DNA from: Bacteroidales bacterium
GTDB taxonomy: Bacteria > Bacteroidota > Bacteroidia > Bacteroidales > UBA12077
DNA length: 64,000 bases
Direction of reading: 5' to 3'
Assembly (NCBI GenBank): GCA_028282785.1
Contig: JANQHE010000034.1
Location: 62,001 to 126,000 of the forward strand
Shown: positions 38,508 through 48,775 of the stretch, piece after piece
Layout: each line of letters opens with the position of its first letter
Numbering within the stretch: position 1 is the first letter of the stretch
The notes under the pieces: generated by a model
The model's input: only the letters and a program-made list of their open reading frames with translations
Database searches by the model: none
What the model was told of the DNA's origin: nothing
Program-made: the position numbers and the translations under genes

Positions 38508-40521
38508 ATTTCTTCTTAGCAAGTCCTTGCAATGCAAACATTTCATCCCTGAGCCTGGCTGCTTCAGGAAAATTTAATTCTTTCGCTGCTTTTTCCATTA
38601 ATAACTTTGTTTTTTCTATGGCTTTTTCCAGAGCAACGTTATCCATATATTTTACAATAGGATCAGCTGCAATATCCAATCCTTCGGGTTCAGAGTAGAC
38701 TTTGCTTTTTACAGCGGCCTTTTTCTGGTAATCGCCCATTAATGATCGCGATGCCTTTACAATTTGTTTTGGAGTTATGCCATGTTTTTCGTTGTAAGCT
38801 AATTGCTTTTCTCTTCTATAAGTAGTTTGATCTATAGTTTGCTGCATGGAATCCGTAATTTTGTCTGCATACATAATTACTTTTCCCTCTATATTTCTTG
38901 CTGCACGCCCAGCTGTTTGGGTAAGGGATCTGTTGGACCTTAAGAAACCTTCCTTATCTGCATCTAAAATTGCAACCAGGGCTACTTCAGGTAAATCCAA
39001 TCCTTCGCGTAATAAGTTTACACCGATCAATACATCGAAAGTTCCGTCACGTAATTGATCCATTATTTCAACACGTTCCAGCGTATCAATATCGGAATGT
39101 ATATATCTGCATTTGATTTCAAATCGGGTTAAATACTTTGTAAGTTCTTCAGCCATTCTTTTAGTCAAAGTTGTAACTAAAGTTCTTTGAGCTTTTTCTA
39201 CCCTAATATTGATTTCTTCCATTAAATCATCAATTTGATTTAATGAAGGTTTTACTTCAATTTCAGGATCAAGTAAACCTGTTGGTCTTATTACTTGCTC
39301 AACAAAAACTCCTTCACACTTTTCAAATTCATAATCACCGGGAGTAGCACTCACAAACATTAACTGTTTCGTTAAAGCTTCAAACTCTTCAAATTTTAAT
39401 GGTCTGTTGTCAATCGCCGCAGGTAACCTAAAACCATATTCAACCAAATTCTTTTTACGGGAATGATCACCTCCAAACATGGCTCTGATCTGTGGAAGAG
39501 TAACGTGGCTTTCATCAACTACAGTTAAAAAATCATTCGGAAAATAATCCAATAAACAGAAAGGTCGCGTGCCTGGTTTTCTTCCATCAAAATATCTGGA
39601 ATAATTTTCAATCCCGGGACAATAGCCAAGTTCTTTTATCATTTCCAAATCATACTCAACACGGTCTTTTATTCGTTTAGCTTCATGGTTTTTACTGATT
39701 GATTTGAAATATTCAATTTGTGCAAATAGATCATCTTGAATTTGGTGAATGGCTCTGTTCATTCGCTCTTTAGTTGTAACAAAAATATTGGCAGGGTATA
39801 TTATTCCTGTCTGCAAGCTCTCTATAGTTTGATTGCTAATGGGATCAAACGATTCTATTTCTTCAATTTCATCGCCCCAAAATACAACTCTGTAAGCTAA
39901 ATCATTATAAGCTAAATGAATATCAATAGTATCACCATTAACTCGAAAGGTACCGGGTTTAAAATCTATTTCACTTCTCGAATAAAGACTTTCAACCAAA
40001 TATCTTAAAAACTGATTTCGATTAATGGTTTGTCCTTGTTTGATCGTTACTGTATTACTATGAAAATCATCCGGGTTTCCAATTCCATACAAACATGAAA
40101 CCGAAGAAACTACAATAACATCTCTACGTCCTGAAAGTAGTGCCGATGTAGCGCGTAATCTGAGCTTTTCAATTTCTTCATTTATTGATAAATCTTTTTC
40201 AATATAAGTATCGGTAACAGGTAAATATGCCTCAGGTTGATAGTAATCGTAATATGAGACAAAATACTCTACCGCATTTTCAGGAAAAAATTGTTTAAAC
40301 TCCCCATATAATTGAGCAGCTAATGTTTTATTATGACTTAATACTAGCGTTGGCCTTTCAACTACCTCAATAACATTCGCAACGGAGAAAGTTTTTCCGG
40401 ATCCTGTTACACCAAGTAAAGTTTGGTATTTATCTCCCCGTTCAATTCCTTCTGCAAGTTGTTTTATAGCTTCAGGCTGATCTCCGGTTGGCCGGTATTC
40501 TGAGGTTAATTTATATTTCAT
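38506..40521 (-). CDS. uvrB: Excinuclease ABC subunit UvrB
   Basis: The 671-residue protein has Walker A GVTGSGKTFS, the damage-probing beta-hairpin YYDYYQPEAYLPVTDTYIEKD, the DESH box (VDESHVTLPQIRAMFGGD), helicase motif VI QTAGRAARN and the C-terminal UVR motif ELNFPEAARLRDEMFAL. It verifies lesions and loads UvrC in nucleotide excision repair. Full length; start at 40521 gives the typical MKYKLTSEYRPTGDQP. Confidence 0.97.
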   Translation of the reverse strand: MKYKLTSEYRPTGDQPEAIKQLAEGIERGDKYQTLLGVTGSGKTFSVANVIEVVERPTLVLSHNKTLAAQLYGEFKQFFPENAVEYFVSYYDYYQPEAYLPVTDTYIEKDLSINEEIEKLRLRATSALLSGRRDVIVVSSVSCLYGIGNPDDFHSNTVTIKQGQTINRNQFLRYLVESLYSRSEIDFKPGTFRVNGDTIDIHLAYNDLAYRVVFWGDEIEEIESFDPISNQTIESLQTGIIYPANIFVTTKERMNRAIHQIQDDLFAQIEYFKSISKNHEAKRIKDRVEYDLEMIKELGYCPGIENYSRYFDGRKPGTRPFCLLDYFPNDFLTVVDESHVTLPQIRAMFGGDHSRKKNLVEYGFRLPAAIDNRPLKFEEFEALTKQLMFVSATPGDYEFEKCEGVFVEQVIRPTGLLDPEIEVKPSLNQIDDLMEEINIRVEKAQRTLVTTLTKRMAEELTKYLTRFEIKCRYIHSDIDTLERVEIMDQLRDGTFDVLIGVNLLREGLDLPEVALVAILDADKEGFLRSNRSLTQTAGRAARNIEGKVIMYADKITDSMQQTIDQTTYRREKQLAYNEKHGITPKQIVKASRSLMGDYQKKAAVKSKVYSEPEGLDIAADPIVKYMDNVALEKAIEKTKLLMEKAAKELNFPEAARLRDEMFALQGLAKKK

Positions 40522-40527
40522 TAAGAT

Positions 40528-41541
40528 TTATTGCTTGGTAAGTACAACATAAACAGGGTAATGATCGCTATAGCCACCATAGTAATTTGGGCCTCCATAT
40601 GTTCTGTTTGGACTTTTATTTCCTTCTTTGCTTTCATACGTGATCCAATCTGCCGAAAAAATGTGTGCTTCTTTATTTTTAACAACAAAACCGGTAGTGC
40701 AGTTTAATAATGAATTGGATACAATAATATGATCCAACACGCTCCACTCTCCTTTATAGTTATGGGTTCCTAATCCCTTTTCAGTAAATGGAATCATTAA
40801 ATTATTTAATGATTCTTTATTGCCCGAGTTATCAGCTTTTAAGGTTTCTTTCACGCTTTTATTCATTGGTGTGTCATTTAGATCACCCATAACTAAAATT
40901 TTAGCAGATCTATAAATACTGGTAATTTGATCAATTTCATTTCTTACTAATTTTGCGTACTCCATCCTGTATTTTTCGGTCTCCTCCGTTCCTCCCCATC
41001 TTGACTTCCAATGATTAACAAATACATGTAACGTATCTGTTTGATTTATAATACCACTTACATAAAGTATGTCTCTGGATTTAAAATCTTTATCAAATTC
41101 AGGTTTTACAGGAATTATTTTATGATTTAAATAATAGAACTCTTCAGCGTCATATAACAAAGCAACATCTATACCCCGGGTATCCGGACTTTCTTGATGA
41201 ACAAACCTATATTCAATATCCTTGATTCTATCTTGAAGAATTAAATCTTGAATTACTTTTCGGTTTTCTACTTCGCATAATCCTACTAATTCCGGTAGTT
41301 CATTATCTCCTATGGAACTGATTACAATCGAAAGATTTTTTAGCTTTTTATCATATCTTTCTTTATTCCACTTTTTACTTCCTTCCGGAGTAAATTCATC
41401 ATCTTTAGTGTTTGGATCATCAGTTATATCAAAAAGATTCTCTACGTTGTAAAACATTGCAGTAAATGTATTTTTATCAACTTGTGAATAAACTAATATA
41501 CTTATAAGAACTAAAGCTGAGAGAATAGTTACTTTTTTCAT
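40528..41541 (-). CDS. Exported endonuclease/exonuclease/phosphatase family protein
   Basis: The 337-residue protein has a signal peptide (ILSALVLISILVYS) and the EEP fold: FYNVENLFD at the start, GLCEVENR (catalytic Glu), VFVNHWKSR, VMGDLNDTP and the C-terminal SDHYPVYV. Members hydrolyse phosphodiesters or phosphomonoesters; FYNVENLFDT-type proteins are common extracytoplasmic Bacteroidota enzymes. It lies 6 bases upstream of uvrB and probably shares its transcript. Substrate not known. Confidence 0.85.
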   Translation of the reverse strand: MKKVTILSALVLISILVYSQVDKNTFTAMFYNVENLFDITDDPNTKDDEFTPEGSKKWNKERYDKKLKNLSIVISSIGDNELPELVGLCEVENRKVIQDLILQDRIKDIEYRFVHQESPDTRGIDVALLYDAEEFYYLNHKIIPVKPEFDKDFKSRDILYVSGIINQTDTLHVFVNHWKSRWGGTEETEKYRMEYAKLVRNEIDQITSIYRSAKILVMGDLNDTPMNKSVKETLKADNSGNKESLNNLMIPFTEKGLGTHNYKGEWSVLDHIIVSNSLLNCTTGFVVKNKEAHIFSADWITYESKEGNKSPNRTYGGPNYYGGYSDHYPVYVVLTKQ

Positions 41542-41612
41542 GAATATAAGGTTTAAGTTAGAAGCATAAAGTTAATAATATAAAATGACATTAATTACTG
41601 ACATAAAGACAG

Positions 41613-41642
41613 AAAAAGCCATAATATAAACTATGGCTTTTT
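41613..41642 (-). terminator. Terminator downstream of the RND exporter gene
   Basis: Perfect 11-base arms AAAAAGCCATA (41613-41623) and TATGGCTTTTT (41632-41642) with an 8-base loop. On the minus strand the stem ends TATGGCTTTTTCTG, as expected for the transcript coming from the exporter gene, about 100 bases after its stop. Confidence 0.75.
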
Positions 41643-41745
41643 GTCATAAACTTCTGAACGAAGCTTGAACGTTTTTTTAAAGGAATATTACACAATATAC
41701 AATGCCAAAATTGATGTCAATACCTCTACTTGTCTTAAAACTCTA

Positions 41746-44088
41746 TTATTTTTCTTCACCGAATACCTTAAATCGTTTAAATAACAAAGGCGTTACAAAG
41801 AAGTCGGCAATAAGTGCTGATAACATTCCTGACACAGCTAATATTCCAAGGAAGAAGTAGAATTTAACCTCAGAAGTCAGGTAGGTTAAGAAATTAGCAC
41901 TTAACACCAACGTTGTAAATACTAATGCAACACCTACGGAACGAATGGAACGTAATATGCTTTCACGGTAATTACGGGTTCTTAAAAACTCTAACTTGCT
42001 GTGGTTAATGAAATGAATAGTATCATCAACAGCAAGCCCTAGTATCATTGGCATTATTAATACCGTAGAAGAATCTAAAGGAACACCCGAAAAACCCATT
42101 ATACCACCGATAACTAATGCCGGTGTTAGATTAGGAATAAGAGCAATAAGTCCTGTTTTAACACTTCCAAAAACAATCATCATTAATATGGCGATAATCA
42201 ACATGGCAATACCAAATGAAACGATTTGTCCGTGAGCTATGTACCCAATCATTTTAATAAATTGAGGTATTGTACCTACAATGTTGATGTCAGAATCAGG
42301 GAATAGCTCTTTGGCATATTGTACTACCTCGTTAAAGTCATCTGTCATTTGTTTCACTTGCATATCATTTAGATGCACCGACAGGCGTAGGTATTTATAA
42401 TCGTAATCAACCCAATATTCGCTTTCAGTTCCTCCTGCATTTTCATATAACAAAAGAAGTTGGGCCACCAAATTACGACTATCCGGTATTTTATAATGAT
42501 CAGGATTATCCTCATTTAGCACTTGGTTCATATCTTTAACAACATCCAATATTGAGTTTGTTTTTTTAGCCATATTGGATTCTAACGCTTTGGCTTCCAG
42601 GGATTCCAATTTATGTAATACTTCAGGTTCCTTTGCCATGCCAGCTTCAGGTAGCTCAATCATTACCTCGTAAGAATACAAGGAACCCAGCTCGGTTTGA
42701 GCCAACTCAAATAGGTTCTTAACATAGGGAACTTTTGTGCCAATCGTCTTTTTTGGGTTTGTATCTACACTTATTAGGCTTACTCCCCAAATAAGAAAAC
42801 CAATAATTACCAAATAGCTGAATACTATCTTTTTGGGATTATCCAGTATCCAATTTCCAAGTTTATATAACCGACCTTCAAGTTTTGAATGTTTGTTCTT
42901 TAAGTATTTCGGATGTTGTTTTTTGTTTTTACCAAAACTTAGCAAAACAGGTGTGAGTATCATTACTATGATAAAAGTTGCAGCTACAATTCCGGCTGTG
43001 GATAATCCCATAAAGCGAACAGTCTTTACCGGAATAAACAATGCACTAAGCAATGCTGTAATAGTTGTTAATGCCGTAAACAATACACCCCAACCTACTT
43101 CACCAAAGGAATAAATTATTGCTTCTCTACGTTGGCCGTGTTGCCTGAAATGCCGTTTATAAAAACTAAAAAGGTGGATGGAATAAGCTATGGAAACAGC
43201 AAATCCAATTAGGAATGGAAAACTAAGTACCATGTTGTCTACCGGCTTTCCAATAAAACCAACTACGCCATAAACTACCAACATAGAACTGATAGCAGAT
43301 ATTATAGGAACCACAACACCCCAAACTGAACGTAAAGCTATTATCAGAATAATAATTGCCAATAAAATGGCCATTCCCATTACACGACTGCTCTCAACAG
43401 CAAAATATTCTCGTTTTTCATGGTTAATAACTGGCATACCAATTGACCTAGGGTTCAATTGTTCGTATTTAGCCTGACTAATCACATTTAAAACAGATTC
43501 CCCGGCAAGTTCATCGGGACTGGTTTCATATTCACCTTGCCAATCCTCCGGAAATGGAGCAAACTTTATAGTTAATAATGTTTGTGTTCCGTCTGACGAA
43601 ATAAACCTCTTTCGGAAACTTTCTTTGCTAAATGCTTTTTCCTTAATTTGAGATAACTCATTTGGATCGGTTGGTATTACTTCGGGAATAATTTGTTCAA
43701 TTACCATTCCGTATTCATCACCGACCGTAAATTCCAAATCGTTTATTGAAGTAATACGTTCAACAAATACTACGCTATCAACAAGCTCGTTATGTAATTT
43801 CCTTAGAAGAGTTAAGGATTCATGCGAAAACAAATCTTCGTTTTCTAACAGTACAATTACATATTGGTCGTTTCCAAAAATTTCTTCAAATTGGTCAGTT
43901 TGAATTTTAATAGAATCACTTTCAAGAAAAGAGTTTTCGTTAGAAGTGTCAATTTTTATTAAAGTAGAACCATACATACAAGCAATAATAGTTGCTACAA
44001 ACAATAAAAGGTAGAGCCACCTTAGTTTTAGAATATGATGGGCCAGTCTTTCAAATCCTGCATTTATTTTTTCAATATTCAGTATCAT
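41746..44088 (-). CDS. RND/MMPL-family inner-membrane exporter
   Basis: The 780-residue protein has 12 membrane segments in two halves, each with a large periplasmic loop (about 55-225 and 445-610) followed by five or six helices including a sterol-sensing-like block (FLIGFAVSIAYSIHLFSF, MILGLAVDDTIHFINH). This is the MMPL/HpnN-type RND layout, used for lipid or hydrophobic cargo export. Together with the downstream-encoded barrel and LolA-like protein (51 and 30 bases apart) it forms a set known from other bacteria for outer-membrane lipid trafficking. Confidence 0.85.
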   Translation of the reverse strand: MILNIEKINAGFERLAHHILKLRWLYLLLFVATIIACMYGSTLIKIDTSNENSFLESDSIKIQTDQFEEIFGNDQYVIVLLENEDLFSHESLTLLRKLHNELVDSVVFVERITSINDLEFTVGDEYGMVIEQIIPEVIPTDPNELSQIKEKAFSKESFRKRFISSDGTQTLLTIKFAPFPEDWQGEYETSPDELAGESVLNVISQAKYEQLNPRSIGMPVINHEKREYFAVESSRVMGMAILLAIIILIIALRSVWGVVVPIISAISSMLVVYGVVGFIGKPVDNMVLSFPFLIGFAVSIAYSIHLFSFYKRHFRQHGQRREAIIYSFGEVGWGVLFTALTTITALLSALFIPVKTVRFMGLSTAGIVAATFIIVMILTPVLLSFGKNKKQHPKYLKNKHSKLEGRLYKLGNWILDNPKKIVFSYLVIIGFLIWGVSLISVDTNPKKTIGTKVPYVKNLFELAQTELGSLYSYEVMIELPEAGMAKEPEVLHKLESLEAKALESNMAKKTNSILDVVKDMNQVLNEDNPDHYKIPDSRNLVAQLLLLYENAGGTESEYWVDYDYKYLRLSVHLNDMQVKQMTDDFNEVVQYAKELFPDSDINIVGTIPQFIKMIGYIAHGQIVSFGIAMLIIAILMMIVFGSVKTGLIALIPNLTPALVIGGIMGFSGVPLDSSTVLIMPMILGLAVDDTIHFINHSKLEFLRTRNYRESILRSIRSVGVALVFTTLVLSANFLTYLTSEVKFYFFLGILAVSGMLSALIADFFVTPLLFKRFKVFGEEK

Positions 44089-44139
44089 GACTTTTATTTT
44101 TTTAATGTTTTACAATTTGTTGTTTTTTGATAATTCTGT

Positions 44140-45366
44140 TTAAAAGCTAAATTTTGCTTTCACCCACATTTGTGAGTTTTTATTATACCTTCCGAAAACA
44201 CCACTATCTCCGCGAAACCAATCATATCCAATCATTGCATGTATGTTGTCAGATAAGGAATAATCGGCACTTGTTCTGTTAAAGAAGTCTCCTTCATTTA
44301 AACCGAAGTACCCAAAGGTTGAAAGGCTTAAGGTGCTATGCAGTAACTTTTTGCTAACACCAAGAGTCGAGATATAGGTATGCTCGTTAAGGGCGTTCTC
44401 GTTTGAATATTCTAAAATGTATTCATCCGAAAACTGCCCGGTTATTGTCCATTCATTGCCAGGGTACCAGTCAATACCGAGAAGGTAATTGATACTATTA
44501 CTTTCAAGTAACCCTGCTTCATAGTTTTTTGGTTTTGGTGAGAATTTCTTATCAAAATAGAATGCACTTTCCCCTTTAATAATAAAAGCACTAAGGGATT
44601 TAGAGAATCCCGCTCCGACAAAGCCCAAGCGATGATGTTCCGGCCTAATATGCATTATATCGGTGCTGTCATTAATATAATAGCTGTAAACGGGAGCTTT
44701 GTTCCAGGTATTCAAAGCTGAAATATCAAAGTCGATACCTGAAAGGTAAAAAGATAGTTTACCACCATATTCGATATTAGTGAGTTTAAAGTCAGGCGTT
44801 AAGGCTTCATCCTCAACCAATCCCAGTTCGGCATAATCCATACCCCAAGGATTATTTGTTCCGGGAAGTATATAACTCTCGAATACCGGAACACATACTA
44901 AATCTAACTCCCAGTTTTTGCTGAATTTACTAAATACTATTCCGTTCACTGGCATACGTATATCATCATAGTCCTGAGCCAGAAATTCAGTTAGGTCCAT
45001 AGGAGAAATAACATCAGTTACTTTAAGCCCATCAGCTTTTCCCCAGATTATGATTTGTCGTCCGGCTTTAAATCCCCACGTATTACCAGTGTATTCCATA
45101 TAAGCTTCACGAAATTGTATTTTTGATAGTTCAGGCAATACATTATTATGCAAAGCATTAATGGAAACGAAAAAATAAGAATTGCCGTTAACTTTTTCCA
45201 GTTCACCTCGAAATCGGGAACGAGAAGCCATAAAATCATTAGGATTATCTATTCTTACTGCATGGTAAGTATCAATAAAGCCCTTTACTTTTATCTTATC
45301 ATTCTCTTGGGTAAAACCGCAGTATGAAATGAGTATAAGTATTATTATAAATGTTACTGTTTTCAT
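44140..45366 (-). CDS. Outer-membrane beta-barrel protein of the RND set (DUF1302-like)
   Basis: The 408-residue protein has a signal peptide (IIILILISYCGFTQ) and repeated amphipathic strands with porin-like aromatic positions (YMEYTGNTWGFKAGRQIIIWGKADG, MIGYDWFRGDSGVFGRY, MWVKAKFSF). WGFKAGRQIIIWGKADGL followed by ISPMDLTE recalls DUF1302/alginate-type barrels that accompany MMPL exporters. It probably offers the outer-membrane step for the RND partner encoded next. Confidence 0.72.
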   Translation of the reverse strand: MKTVTFIIILILISYCGFTQENDKIKVKGFIDTYHAVRIDNPNDFMASRSRFRGELEKVNGNSYFFVSINALHNNVLPELSKIQFREAYMEYTGNTWGFKAGRQIIIWGKADGLKVTDVISPMDLTEFLAQDYDDIRMPVNGIVFSKFSKNWELDLVCVPVFESYILPGTNNPWGMDYAELGLVEDEALTPDFKLTNIEYGGKLSFYLSGIDFDISALNTWNKAPVYSYYINDSTDIMHIRPEHHRLGFVGAGFSKSLSAFIIKGESAFYFDKKFSPKPKNYEAGLLESNSINYLLGIDWYPGNEWTITGQFSDEYILEYSNENALNEHTYISTLGVSKKLLHSTLSLSTFGYFGLNEGDFFNRTSADYSLSDNIHAMIGYDWFRGDSGVFGRYNKNSQMWVKAKFSF

Positions 45367-45396
45367 GTTTTACAGTTTAATCCTTTGAAGAAAAGC

Positions 45397-46188
45397 TTAT
45401 TGCAAGTATCCTTTTTCCAGTGAGTTTACTGTAAAGACACTTTCATCTATCGGAACATTGTAAGTCATTGATTCTAAAAGGATAATGGTTTTGTGATTAC
45501 GCTGATGGTGGGTCATAATCATTTCTGTTGCCACCCAAAATCCATCAATTTTCTTAATTTGGTTTACTTCCAATAGTTTTAGTAAAGCTCCCTGCATATC
45601 ATAGTATTTAACCATAACCGCCATGTAATTGTCTTTGCGTATCCAACTGATATTTTTAGAATACAAGCCGTCATTAAGTTTTGGTGTACTTTCAATTACC
45701 CAACATAATTGACCATTTACAGTTTCTTCGCGGATAAGTTTATGCTTGTCGGAATCTACATCACGGTTTCCCATGTCATCATAAGTAAAATCTGACCCCA
45801 TGAAGTACTCTTTCTTTGCAGATGTTCCACTAATTCTACGTGTTTTTTTCATGGCGGGTAAATACAACCAACGATCGTCTGTTTTCGATTCATCGTTGTA
45901 ATCCCATGTTAAAAAACCTGTTCCTTTTACGTCGGCAGGTCGCTGAAAGAACATGATTGTTTTTTTGTCTTTGCCATAATCTTTGGAGTAAGAAAGCATG
46001 GTACGTACTCTTTTTCTTCCACGTTTGTTAATTAACTCCATTGTCATGACCGATTTTCGGGTGTCACCATCAGGGCATTCATCAACTTTTAACATAATAT
46101 CACGCCCTGTTTGTTGACTATAACTCAACTGAGCTATTGTTATAAATGACAAAACAAGTATTAATGATTTTACTGTTGGAATTTTCAT
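45397..46188 (-). CDS. Outer membrane lipoprotein-sorting (LolA-like) protein
   Basis: The 263-residue protein has a signal peptide ([17 protein letters not shown]) and the LolA-like fold of the lipoprotein-sorting family: [51 protein letters not shown] and GSDFTYDDM. Such proteins carry hydrophobic cargo through the periplasm and are usually encoded beside MMPL exporters, as here. First gene of the three-gene set; a 170-base gap separates it from the regulator gene. Confidence 0.85.
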   Translation of the reverse strand: MKIPTVKSLILVLSFITIAQLSYSQQTGRDIMLKVDECPDGDTRKSVMTMELINKRGRKRVRTMLSYSKDYGKDKKTIMFFQRPADVKGTGFLTWDYNDESKTDDRWLYLPAMKKTRRISGTSAKKEYFMGSDFTYDDMGNRDVDSDKHKLIREETVNGQLCWVIESTPKLNDGLYSKNISWIRKDNYMAVMVKYYDMQGALLKLLEVNQIKKIDGFWVATEMIMTHHQRNHKTIILLESMTYNVPIDESVFTVNSLEKGYLQ

Positions 46189-46358
46189 TTTATTTCCTCC
46201 GTATTTTTTGATTATTTAATTTTTAAATCCTAATCGAAAATATGGAGAGAAACTATGAGATATATTATTTATGTAGCAAAAAGCTTGGCTTTGGAGGGAA
46301 TGGAATTAAACTTGTAGTGAATGGTATTTTTTTGGGGTGAAATGTAAGGTTATCCGAT
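46189..46358. other. Intergenic region between LytTR regulator and exporter set
   Basis: This stretch probably holds the promoter of the LolA-like/barrel/RND set. On the minus strand TTACATTTC resembles a -7 element. No strong hairpin is seen after the regulator gene; LytTR proteins bind paired repeats, but no clear pair was found by eye. Confidence 0.35.
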
Positions 46359-48602
46359 CTAAAGTAATTCCTTTAAATCTTTTTCTTTTGAACGGGATAC
46401 CGGTATTGAAATATCCATGTCGAAATTTTTAAGAAATGCCTTATTATCTGATTTATGAAAAGTATAACCAGATGCAGAATTAATAATATATGAGCGATGA
46501 CAACGGATAATATTCTGATATCTCAATTGTCTTTCTACATTGGCAAGCGTAGTCCGTAATATTTTCTCAACTTTTTTCTTGTTCTCTTTAAAAACAATGA
46601 GTGTATAATTATCTTGTGCTTCTGCATATAAAAAATCCGAAATTATTAGTTCTACAAACTCTTTGGTATCGGATTCAATTTTAATTAGCTGATTTCCTGT
46701 GCCTTTATACTTTGATGCAATTAATTCAAGGAACAATGGGTGTTTATGATAATCTTCCCAAAATTCATCATACTGAAGAAACATCAAATAGAATAAAGGA
46801 TTCTGAAGCATTTTTTCTAAGTACCGTATAGATTGTTCTTTTTTTCCTAATATTTTACATAAAACAGCCTTGTTATAAAAAGTACTTGTATCATTTTCCG
46901 GCAGTTGCTCGATGAGTGATTTGGTTTTGAAAAAATTATCTTCGTCTTTTAATCCTTTATATATTTCTAAATAAAGTCCATATTTCATGTTTTGATACTC
47001 ATAAGCATCGTCACCTATGTTCAAATATTCCATAGCTTGGCGATATTGCCTTAGCATAATGCAACAACAAGCCAAACGCAGGACATTATATGTTCTATTC
47101 ACATCCTCATTCAATAATATGAGGTAAGTGTTGTGAGCAGCTTCGTACTCCCTGTTTAAATATTGAATTAATCCAAGACGAACATTTACTGAAAAGGAAT
47201 AAGGATCTAGTTCTTTTGCAAGCTTTAATTCACTTAATGCTCGCTTAAGCTCTCCTTTTATTAGGAAAACCATTCCATTATACATCCGTATTTCAGCATT
47301 ACAAGGGCTGATTGCGAGTGCTATGGTAATATTTTTCTCGAAATCCGGAATAAACCAATTGCCCAACCAAAAAGAAGCCAGAGCTTTAGCAATATAACCA
47401 TCAGGTATTGTACTATCTGCTTCAATAGATTTTTCTGCATTTATTATGGCATTGGTGATATTTTCTTTAAAATCTCCAACTCTGTTCAATGCTATATATG
47501 CATAGCACATACTAATACCTGCATAAGCAAGTGCATAATCAGGAACTATTTCCAGAGCTTTTTTAAATTGATTTATTGCACTCGTTGTATCTGAATCCCA
47601 TTTTTTTGAGAAGTACTTTCCTTGCAAATAATGTGAGTATGCTACGGGGTCAATATAGTAATCATTTGCATCATTCTGTTTAGGTTTTGGTTCTTCCTTT
47701 TTAAAATACTGCAGTATACTTTTTGAAATCTGGTTTTCTGAGTCGTAAAGAGTATCAGAGTCAGATTTAATAGTATCGGCAATAATATTATAACCATTTG
47801 AACTATCAACTAGTTGGTAAGAAATTCTGTATTCATTCATTCTTTTACGAATACTTCCATCCAATATATAGTTTACATTAAGTTTTCGGCTAATATCTAA
47901 AATAGATAACTCTTTGTTTTTGAAAATAAAAGATGAAGAACGAGCGGTAACGAACAAATCCTTTGCTTTTGATAAACTATTGATTACCTCTTCTGCAATT
48001 CCATCACATATATAGTCAAGCTCTTTTTCAGAAGATGTGTTATGGAAAGGAAGTACGGCGATAGAATTCTTTTTCTTTTGTTTAGGTATTAATTCATCTT
48101 GAGATGGTATATAGAAGCCCTTAGATGAGAGTGCGTAGACCTCAACAGGTGATTTCATATCTTTCATAAGTACATCACCGACGTACGCAAATTCAAATTC
48201 TTTGAACTCTTTTAATGAATTCACTAAATCACCTGTTAATAGTATAGAACCTTCTGAACATATTTCAGAAAGTTTATATGCAAGTGAATTGTCTAACTTT
48301 TGACCAGTTTGCCCTTCTTCATCACTTATATAACTAATTCCTGCCCTGAAAGGAATGCGGGGTTCTTGTAAAAAATGAAGAAAAGAGTTCATCGCGAAGC
48401 GAATAGCATTTTCGGGCAATTTAAAGTCTAATGAAATAATTTCGGAACTATTATATAATATTTCATTTCCATATTTATTACTTAAAGAATTAAAAATGGA
48501 TTTATATCGTGATTTTAAATCTTTAACTTCTGCTCGAATGGATTCATCAATGTGAGGCAAGTCAATAATTTGACCGTATAATATGATATTTTTGTTTTTC
48601 AT
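46359..48602 (-). CDS. LytTR transcriptional regulator with cyclase-like, TolB-like and TPR domains
   Basis: 747 residues: residues 1-160 resemble a class III adenylate/guanylate cyclase homology domain (PRIPFRAGISYISDEEGQTG, LSEICSEGSILLTGDL, FEFAYVGDVLMKDMKSPVEVYAL) without clear catalytic aspartates; 178-297 is TolB-like/FlgO-like (SIAVLPFHNTSSEKELDYICDGIAEEVINSLSK, DISRKLNVNYILDGSIRK); 320-630 is TPR (CYAYIALN, ELKLAKELDPYS); 645-747 is a LytTR DNA-binding domain (YAEAQDNYTLI, LRYQNIIRCHRSYIIN). No signal peptide, so cytosolic. It probably controls the adjacent RND set. CHD-like plus TolB-like plus TPR fusions are known, but mostly with other DNA-binding domains. Confidence 0.82.
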   Translation of the reverse strand: MKNKNIILYGQIIDLPHIDESIRAEVKDLKSRYKSIFNSLSNKYGNEILYNSSEIISLDFKLPENAIRFAMNSFLHFLQEPRIPFRAGISYISDEEGQTGQKLDNSLAYKLSEICSEGSILLTGDLVNSLKEFKEFEFAYVGDVLMKDMKSPVEVYALSSKGFYIPSQDELIPKQKKKNSIAVLPFHNTSSEKELDYICDGIAEEVINSLSKAKDLFVTARSSSFIFKNKELSILDISRKLNVNYILDGSIRKRMNEYRISYQLVDSSNGYNIIADTIKSDSDTLYDSENQISKSILQYFKKEEPKPKQNDANDYYIDPVAYSHYLQGKYFSKKWDSDTTSAINQFKKALEIVPDYALAYAGISMCYAYIALNRVGDFKENITNAIINAEKSIEADSTIPDGYIAKALASFWLGNWFIPDFEKNITIALAISPCNAEIRMYNGMVFLIKGELKRALSELKLAKELDPYSFSVNVRLGLIQYLNREYEAAHNTYLILLNEDVNRTYNVLRLACCCIMLRQYRQAMEYLNIGDDAYEYQNMKYGLYLEIYKGLKDEDNFFKTKSLIEQLPENDTSTFYNKAVLCKILGKKEQSIRYLEKMLQNPLFYLMFLQYDEFWEDYHKHPLFLELIASKYKGTGNQLIKIESDTKEFVELIISDFLYAEAQDNYTLIVFKENKKKVEKILRTTLANVERQLRYQNIIRCHRSYIINSASGYTFHKSDNKAFLKNFDMDISIPVSRSKEKDLKELL

Positions 48603-48775
48603 GTTTCTTGTTACTTACAAAAACCATAAATATTTTTGCTAAATTGGGAATTTTGTTGCCATCTAAATATGGAAATATAATTGGATATTGTATTGAATTT
48701 TTGAGAATTACTATCATATTTGTATTAAATAAGAAAATCCCTCCACCAAAGGATTTGAATTATTCAATAATTTTT

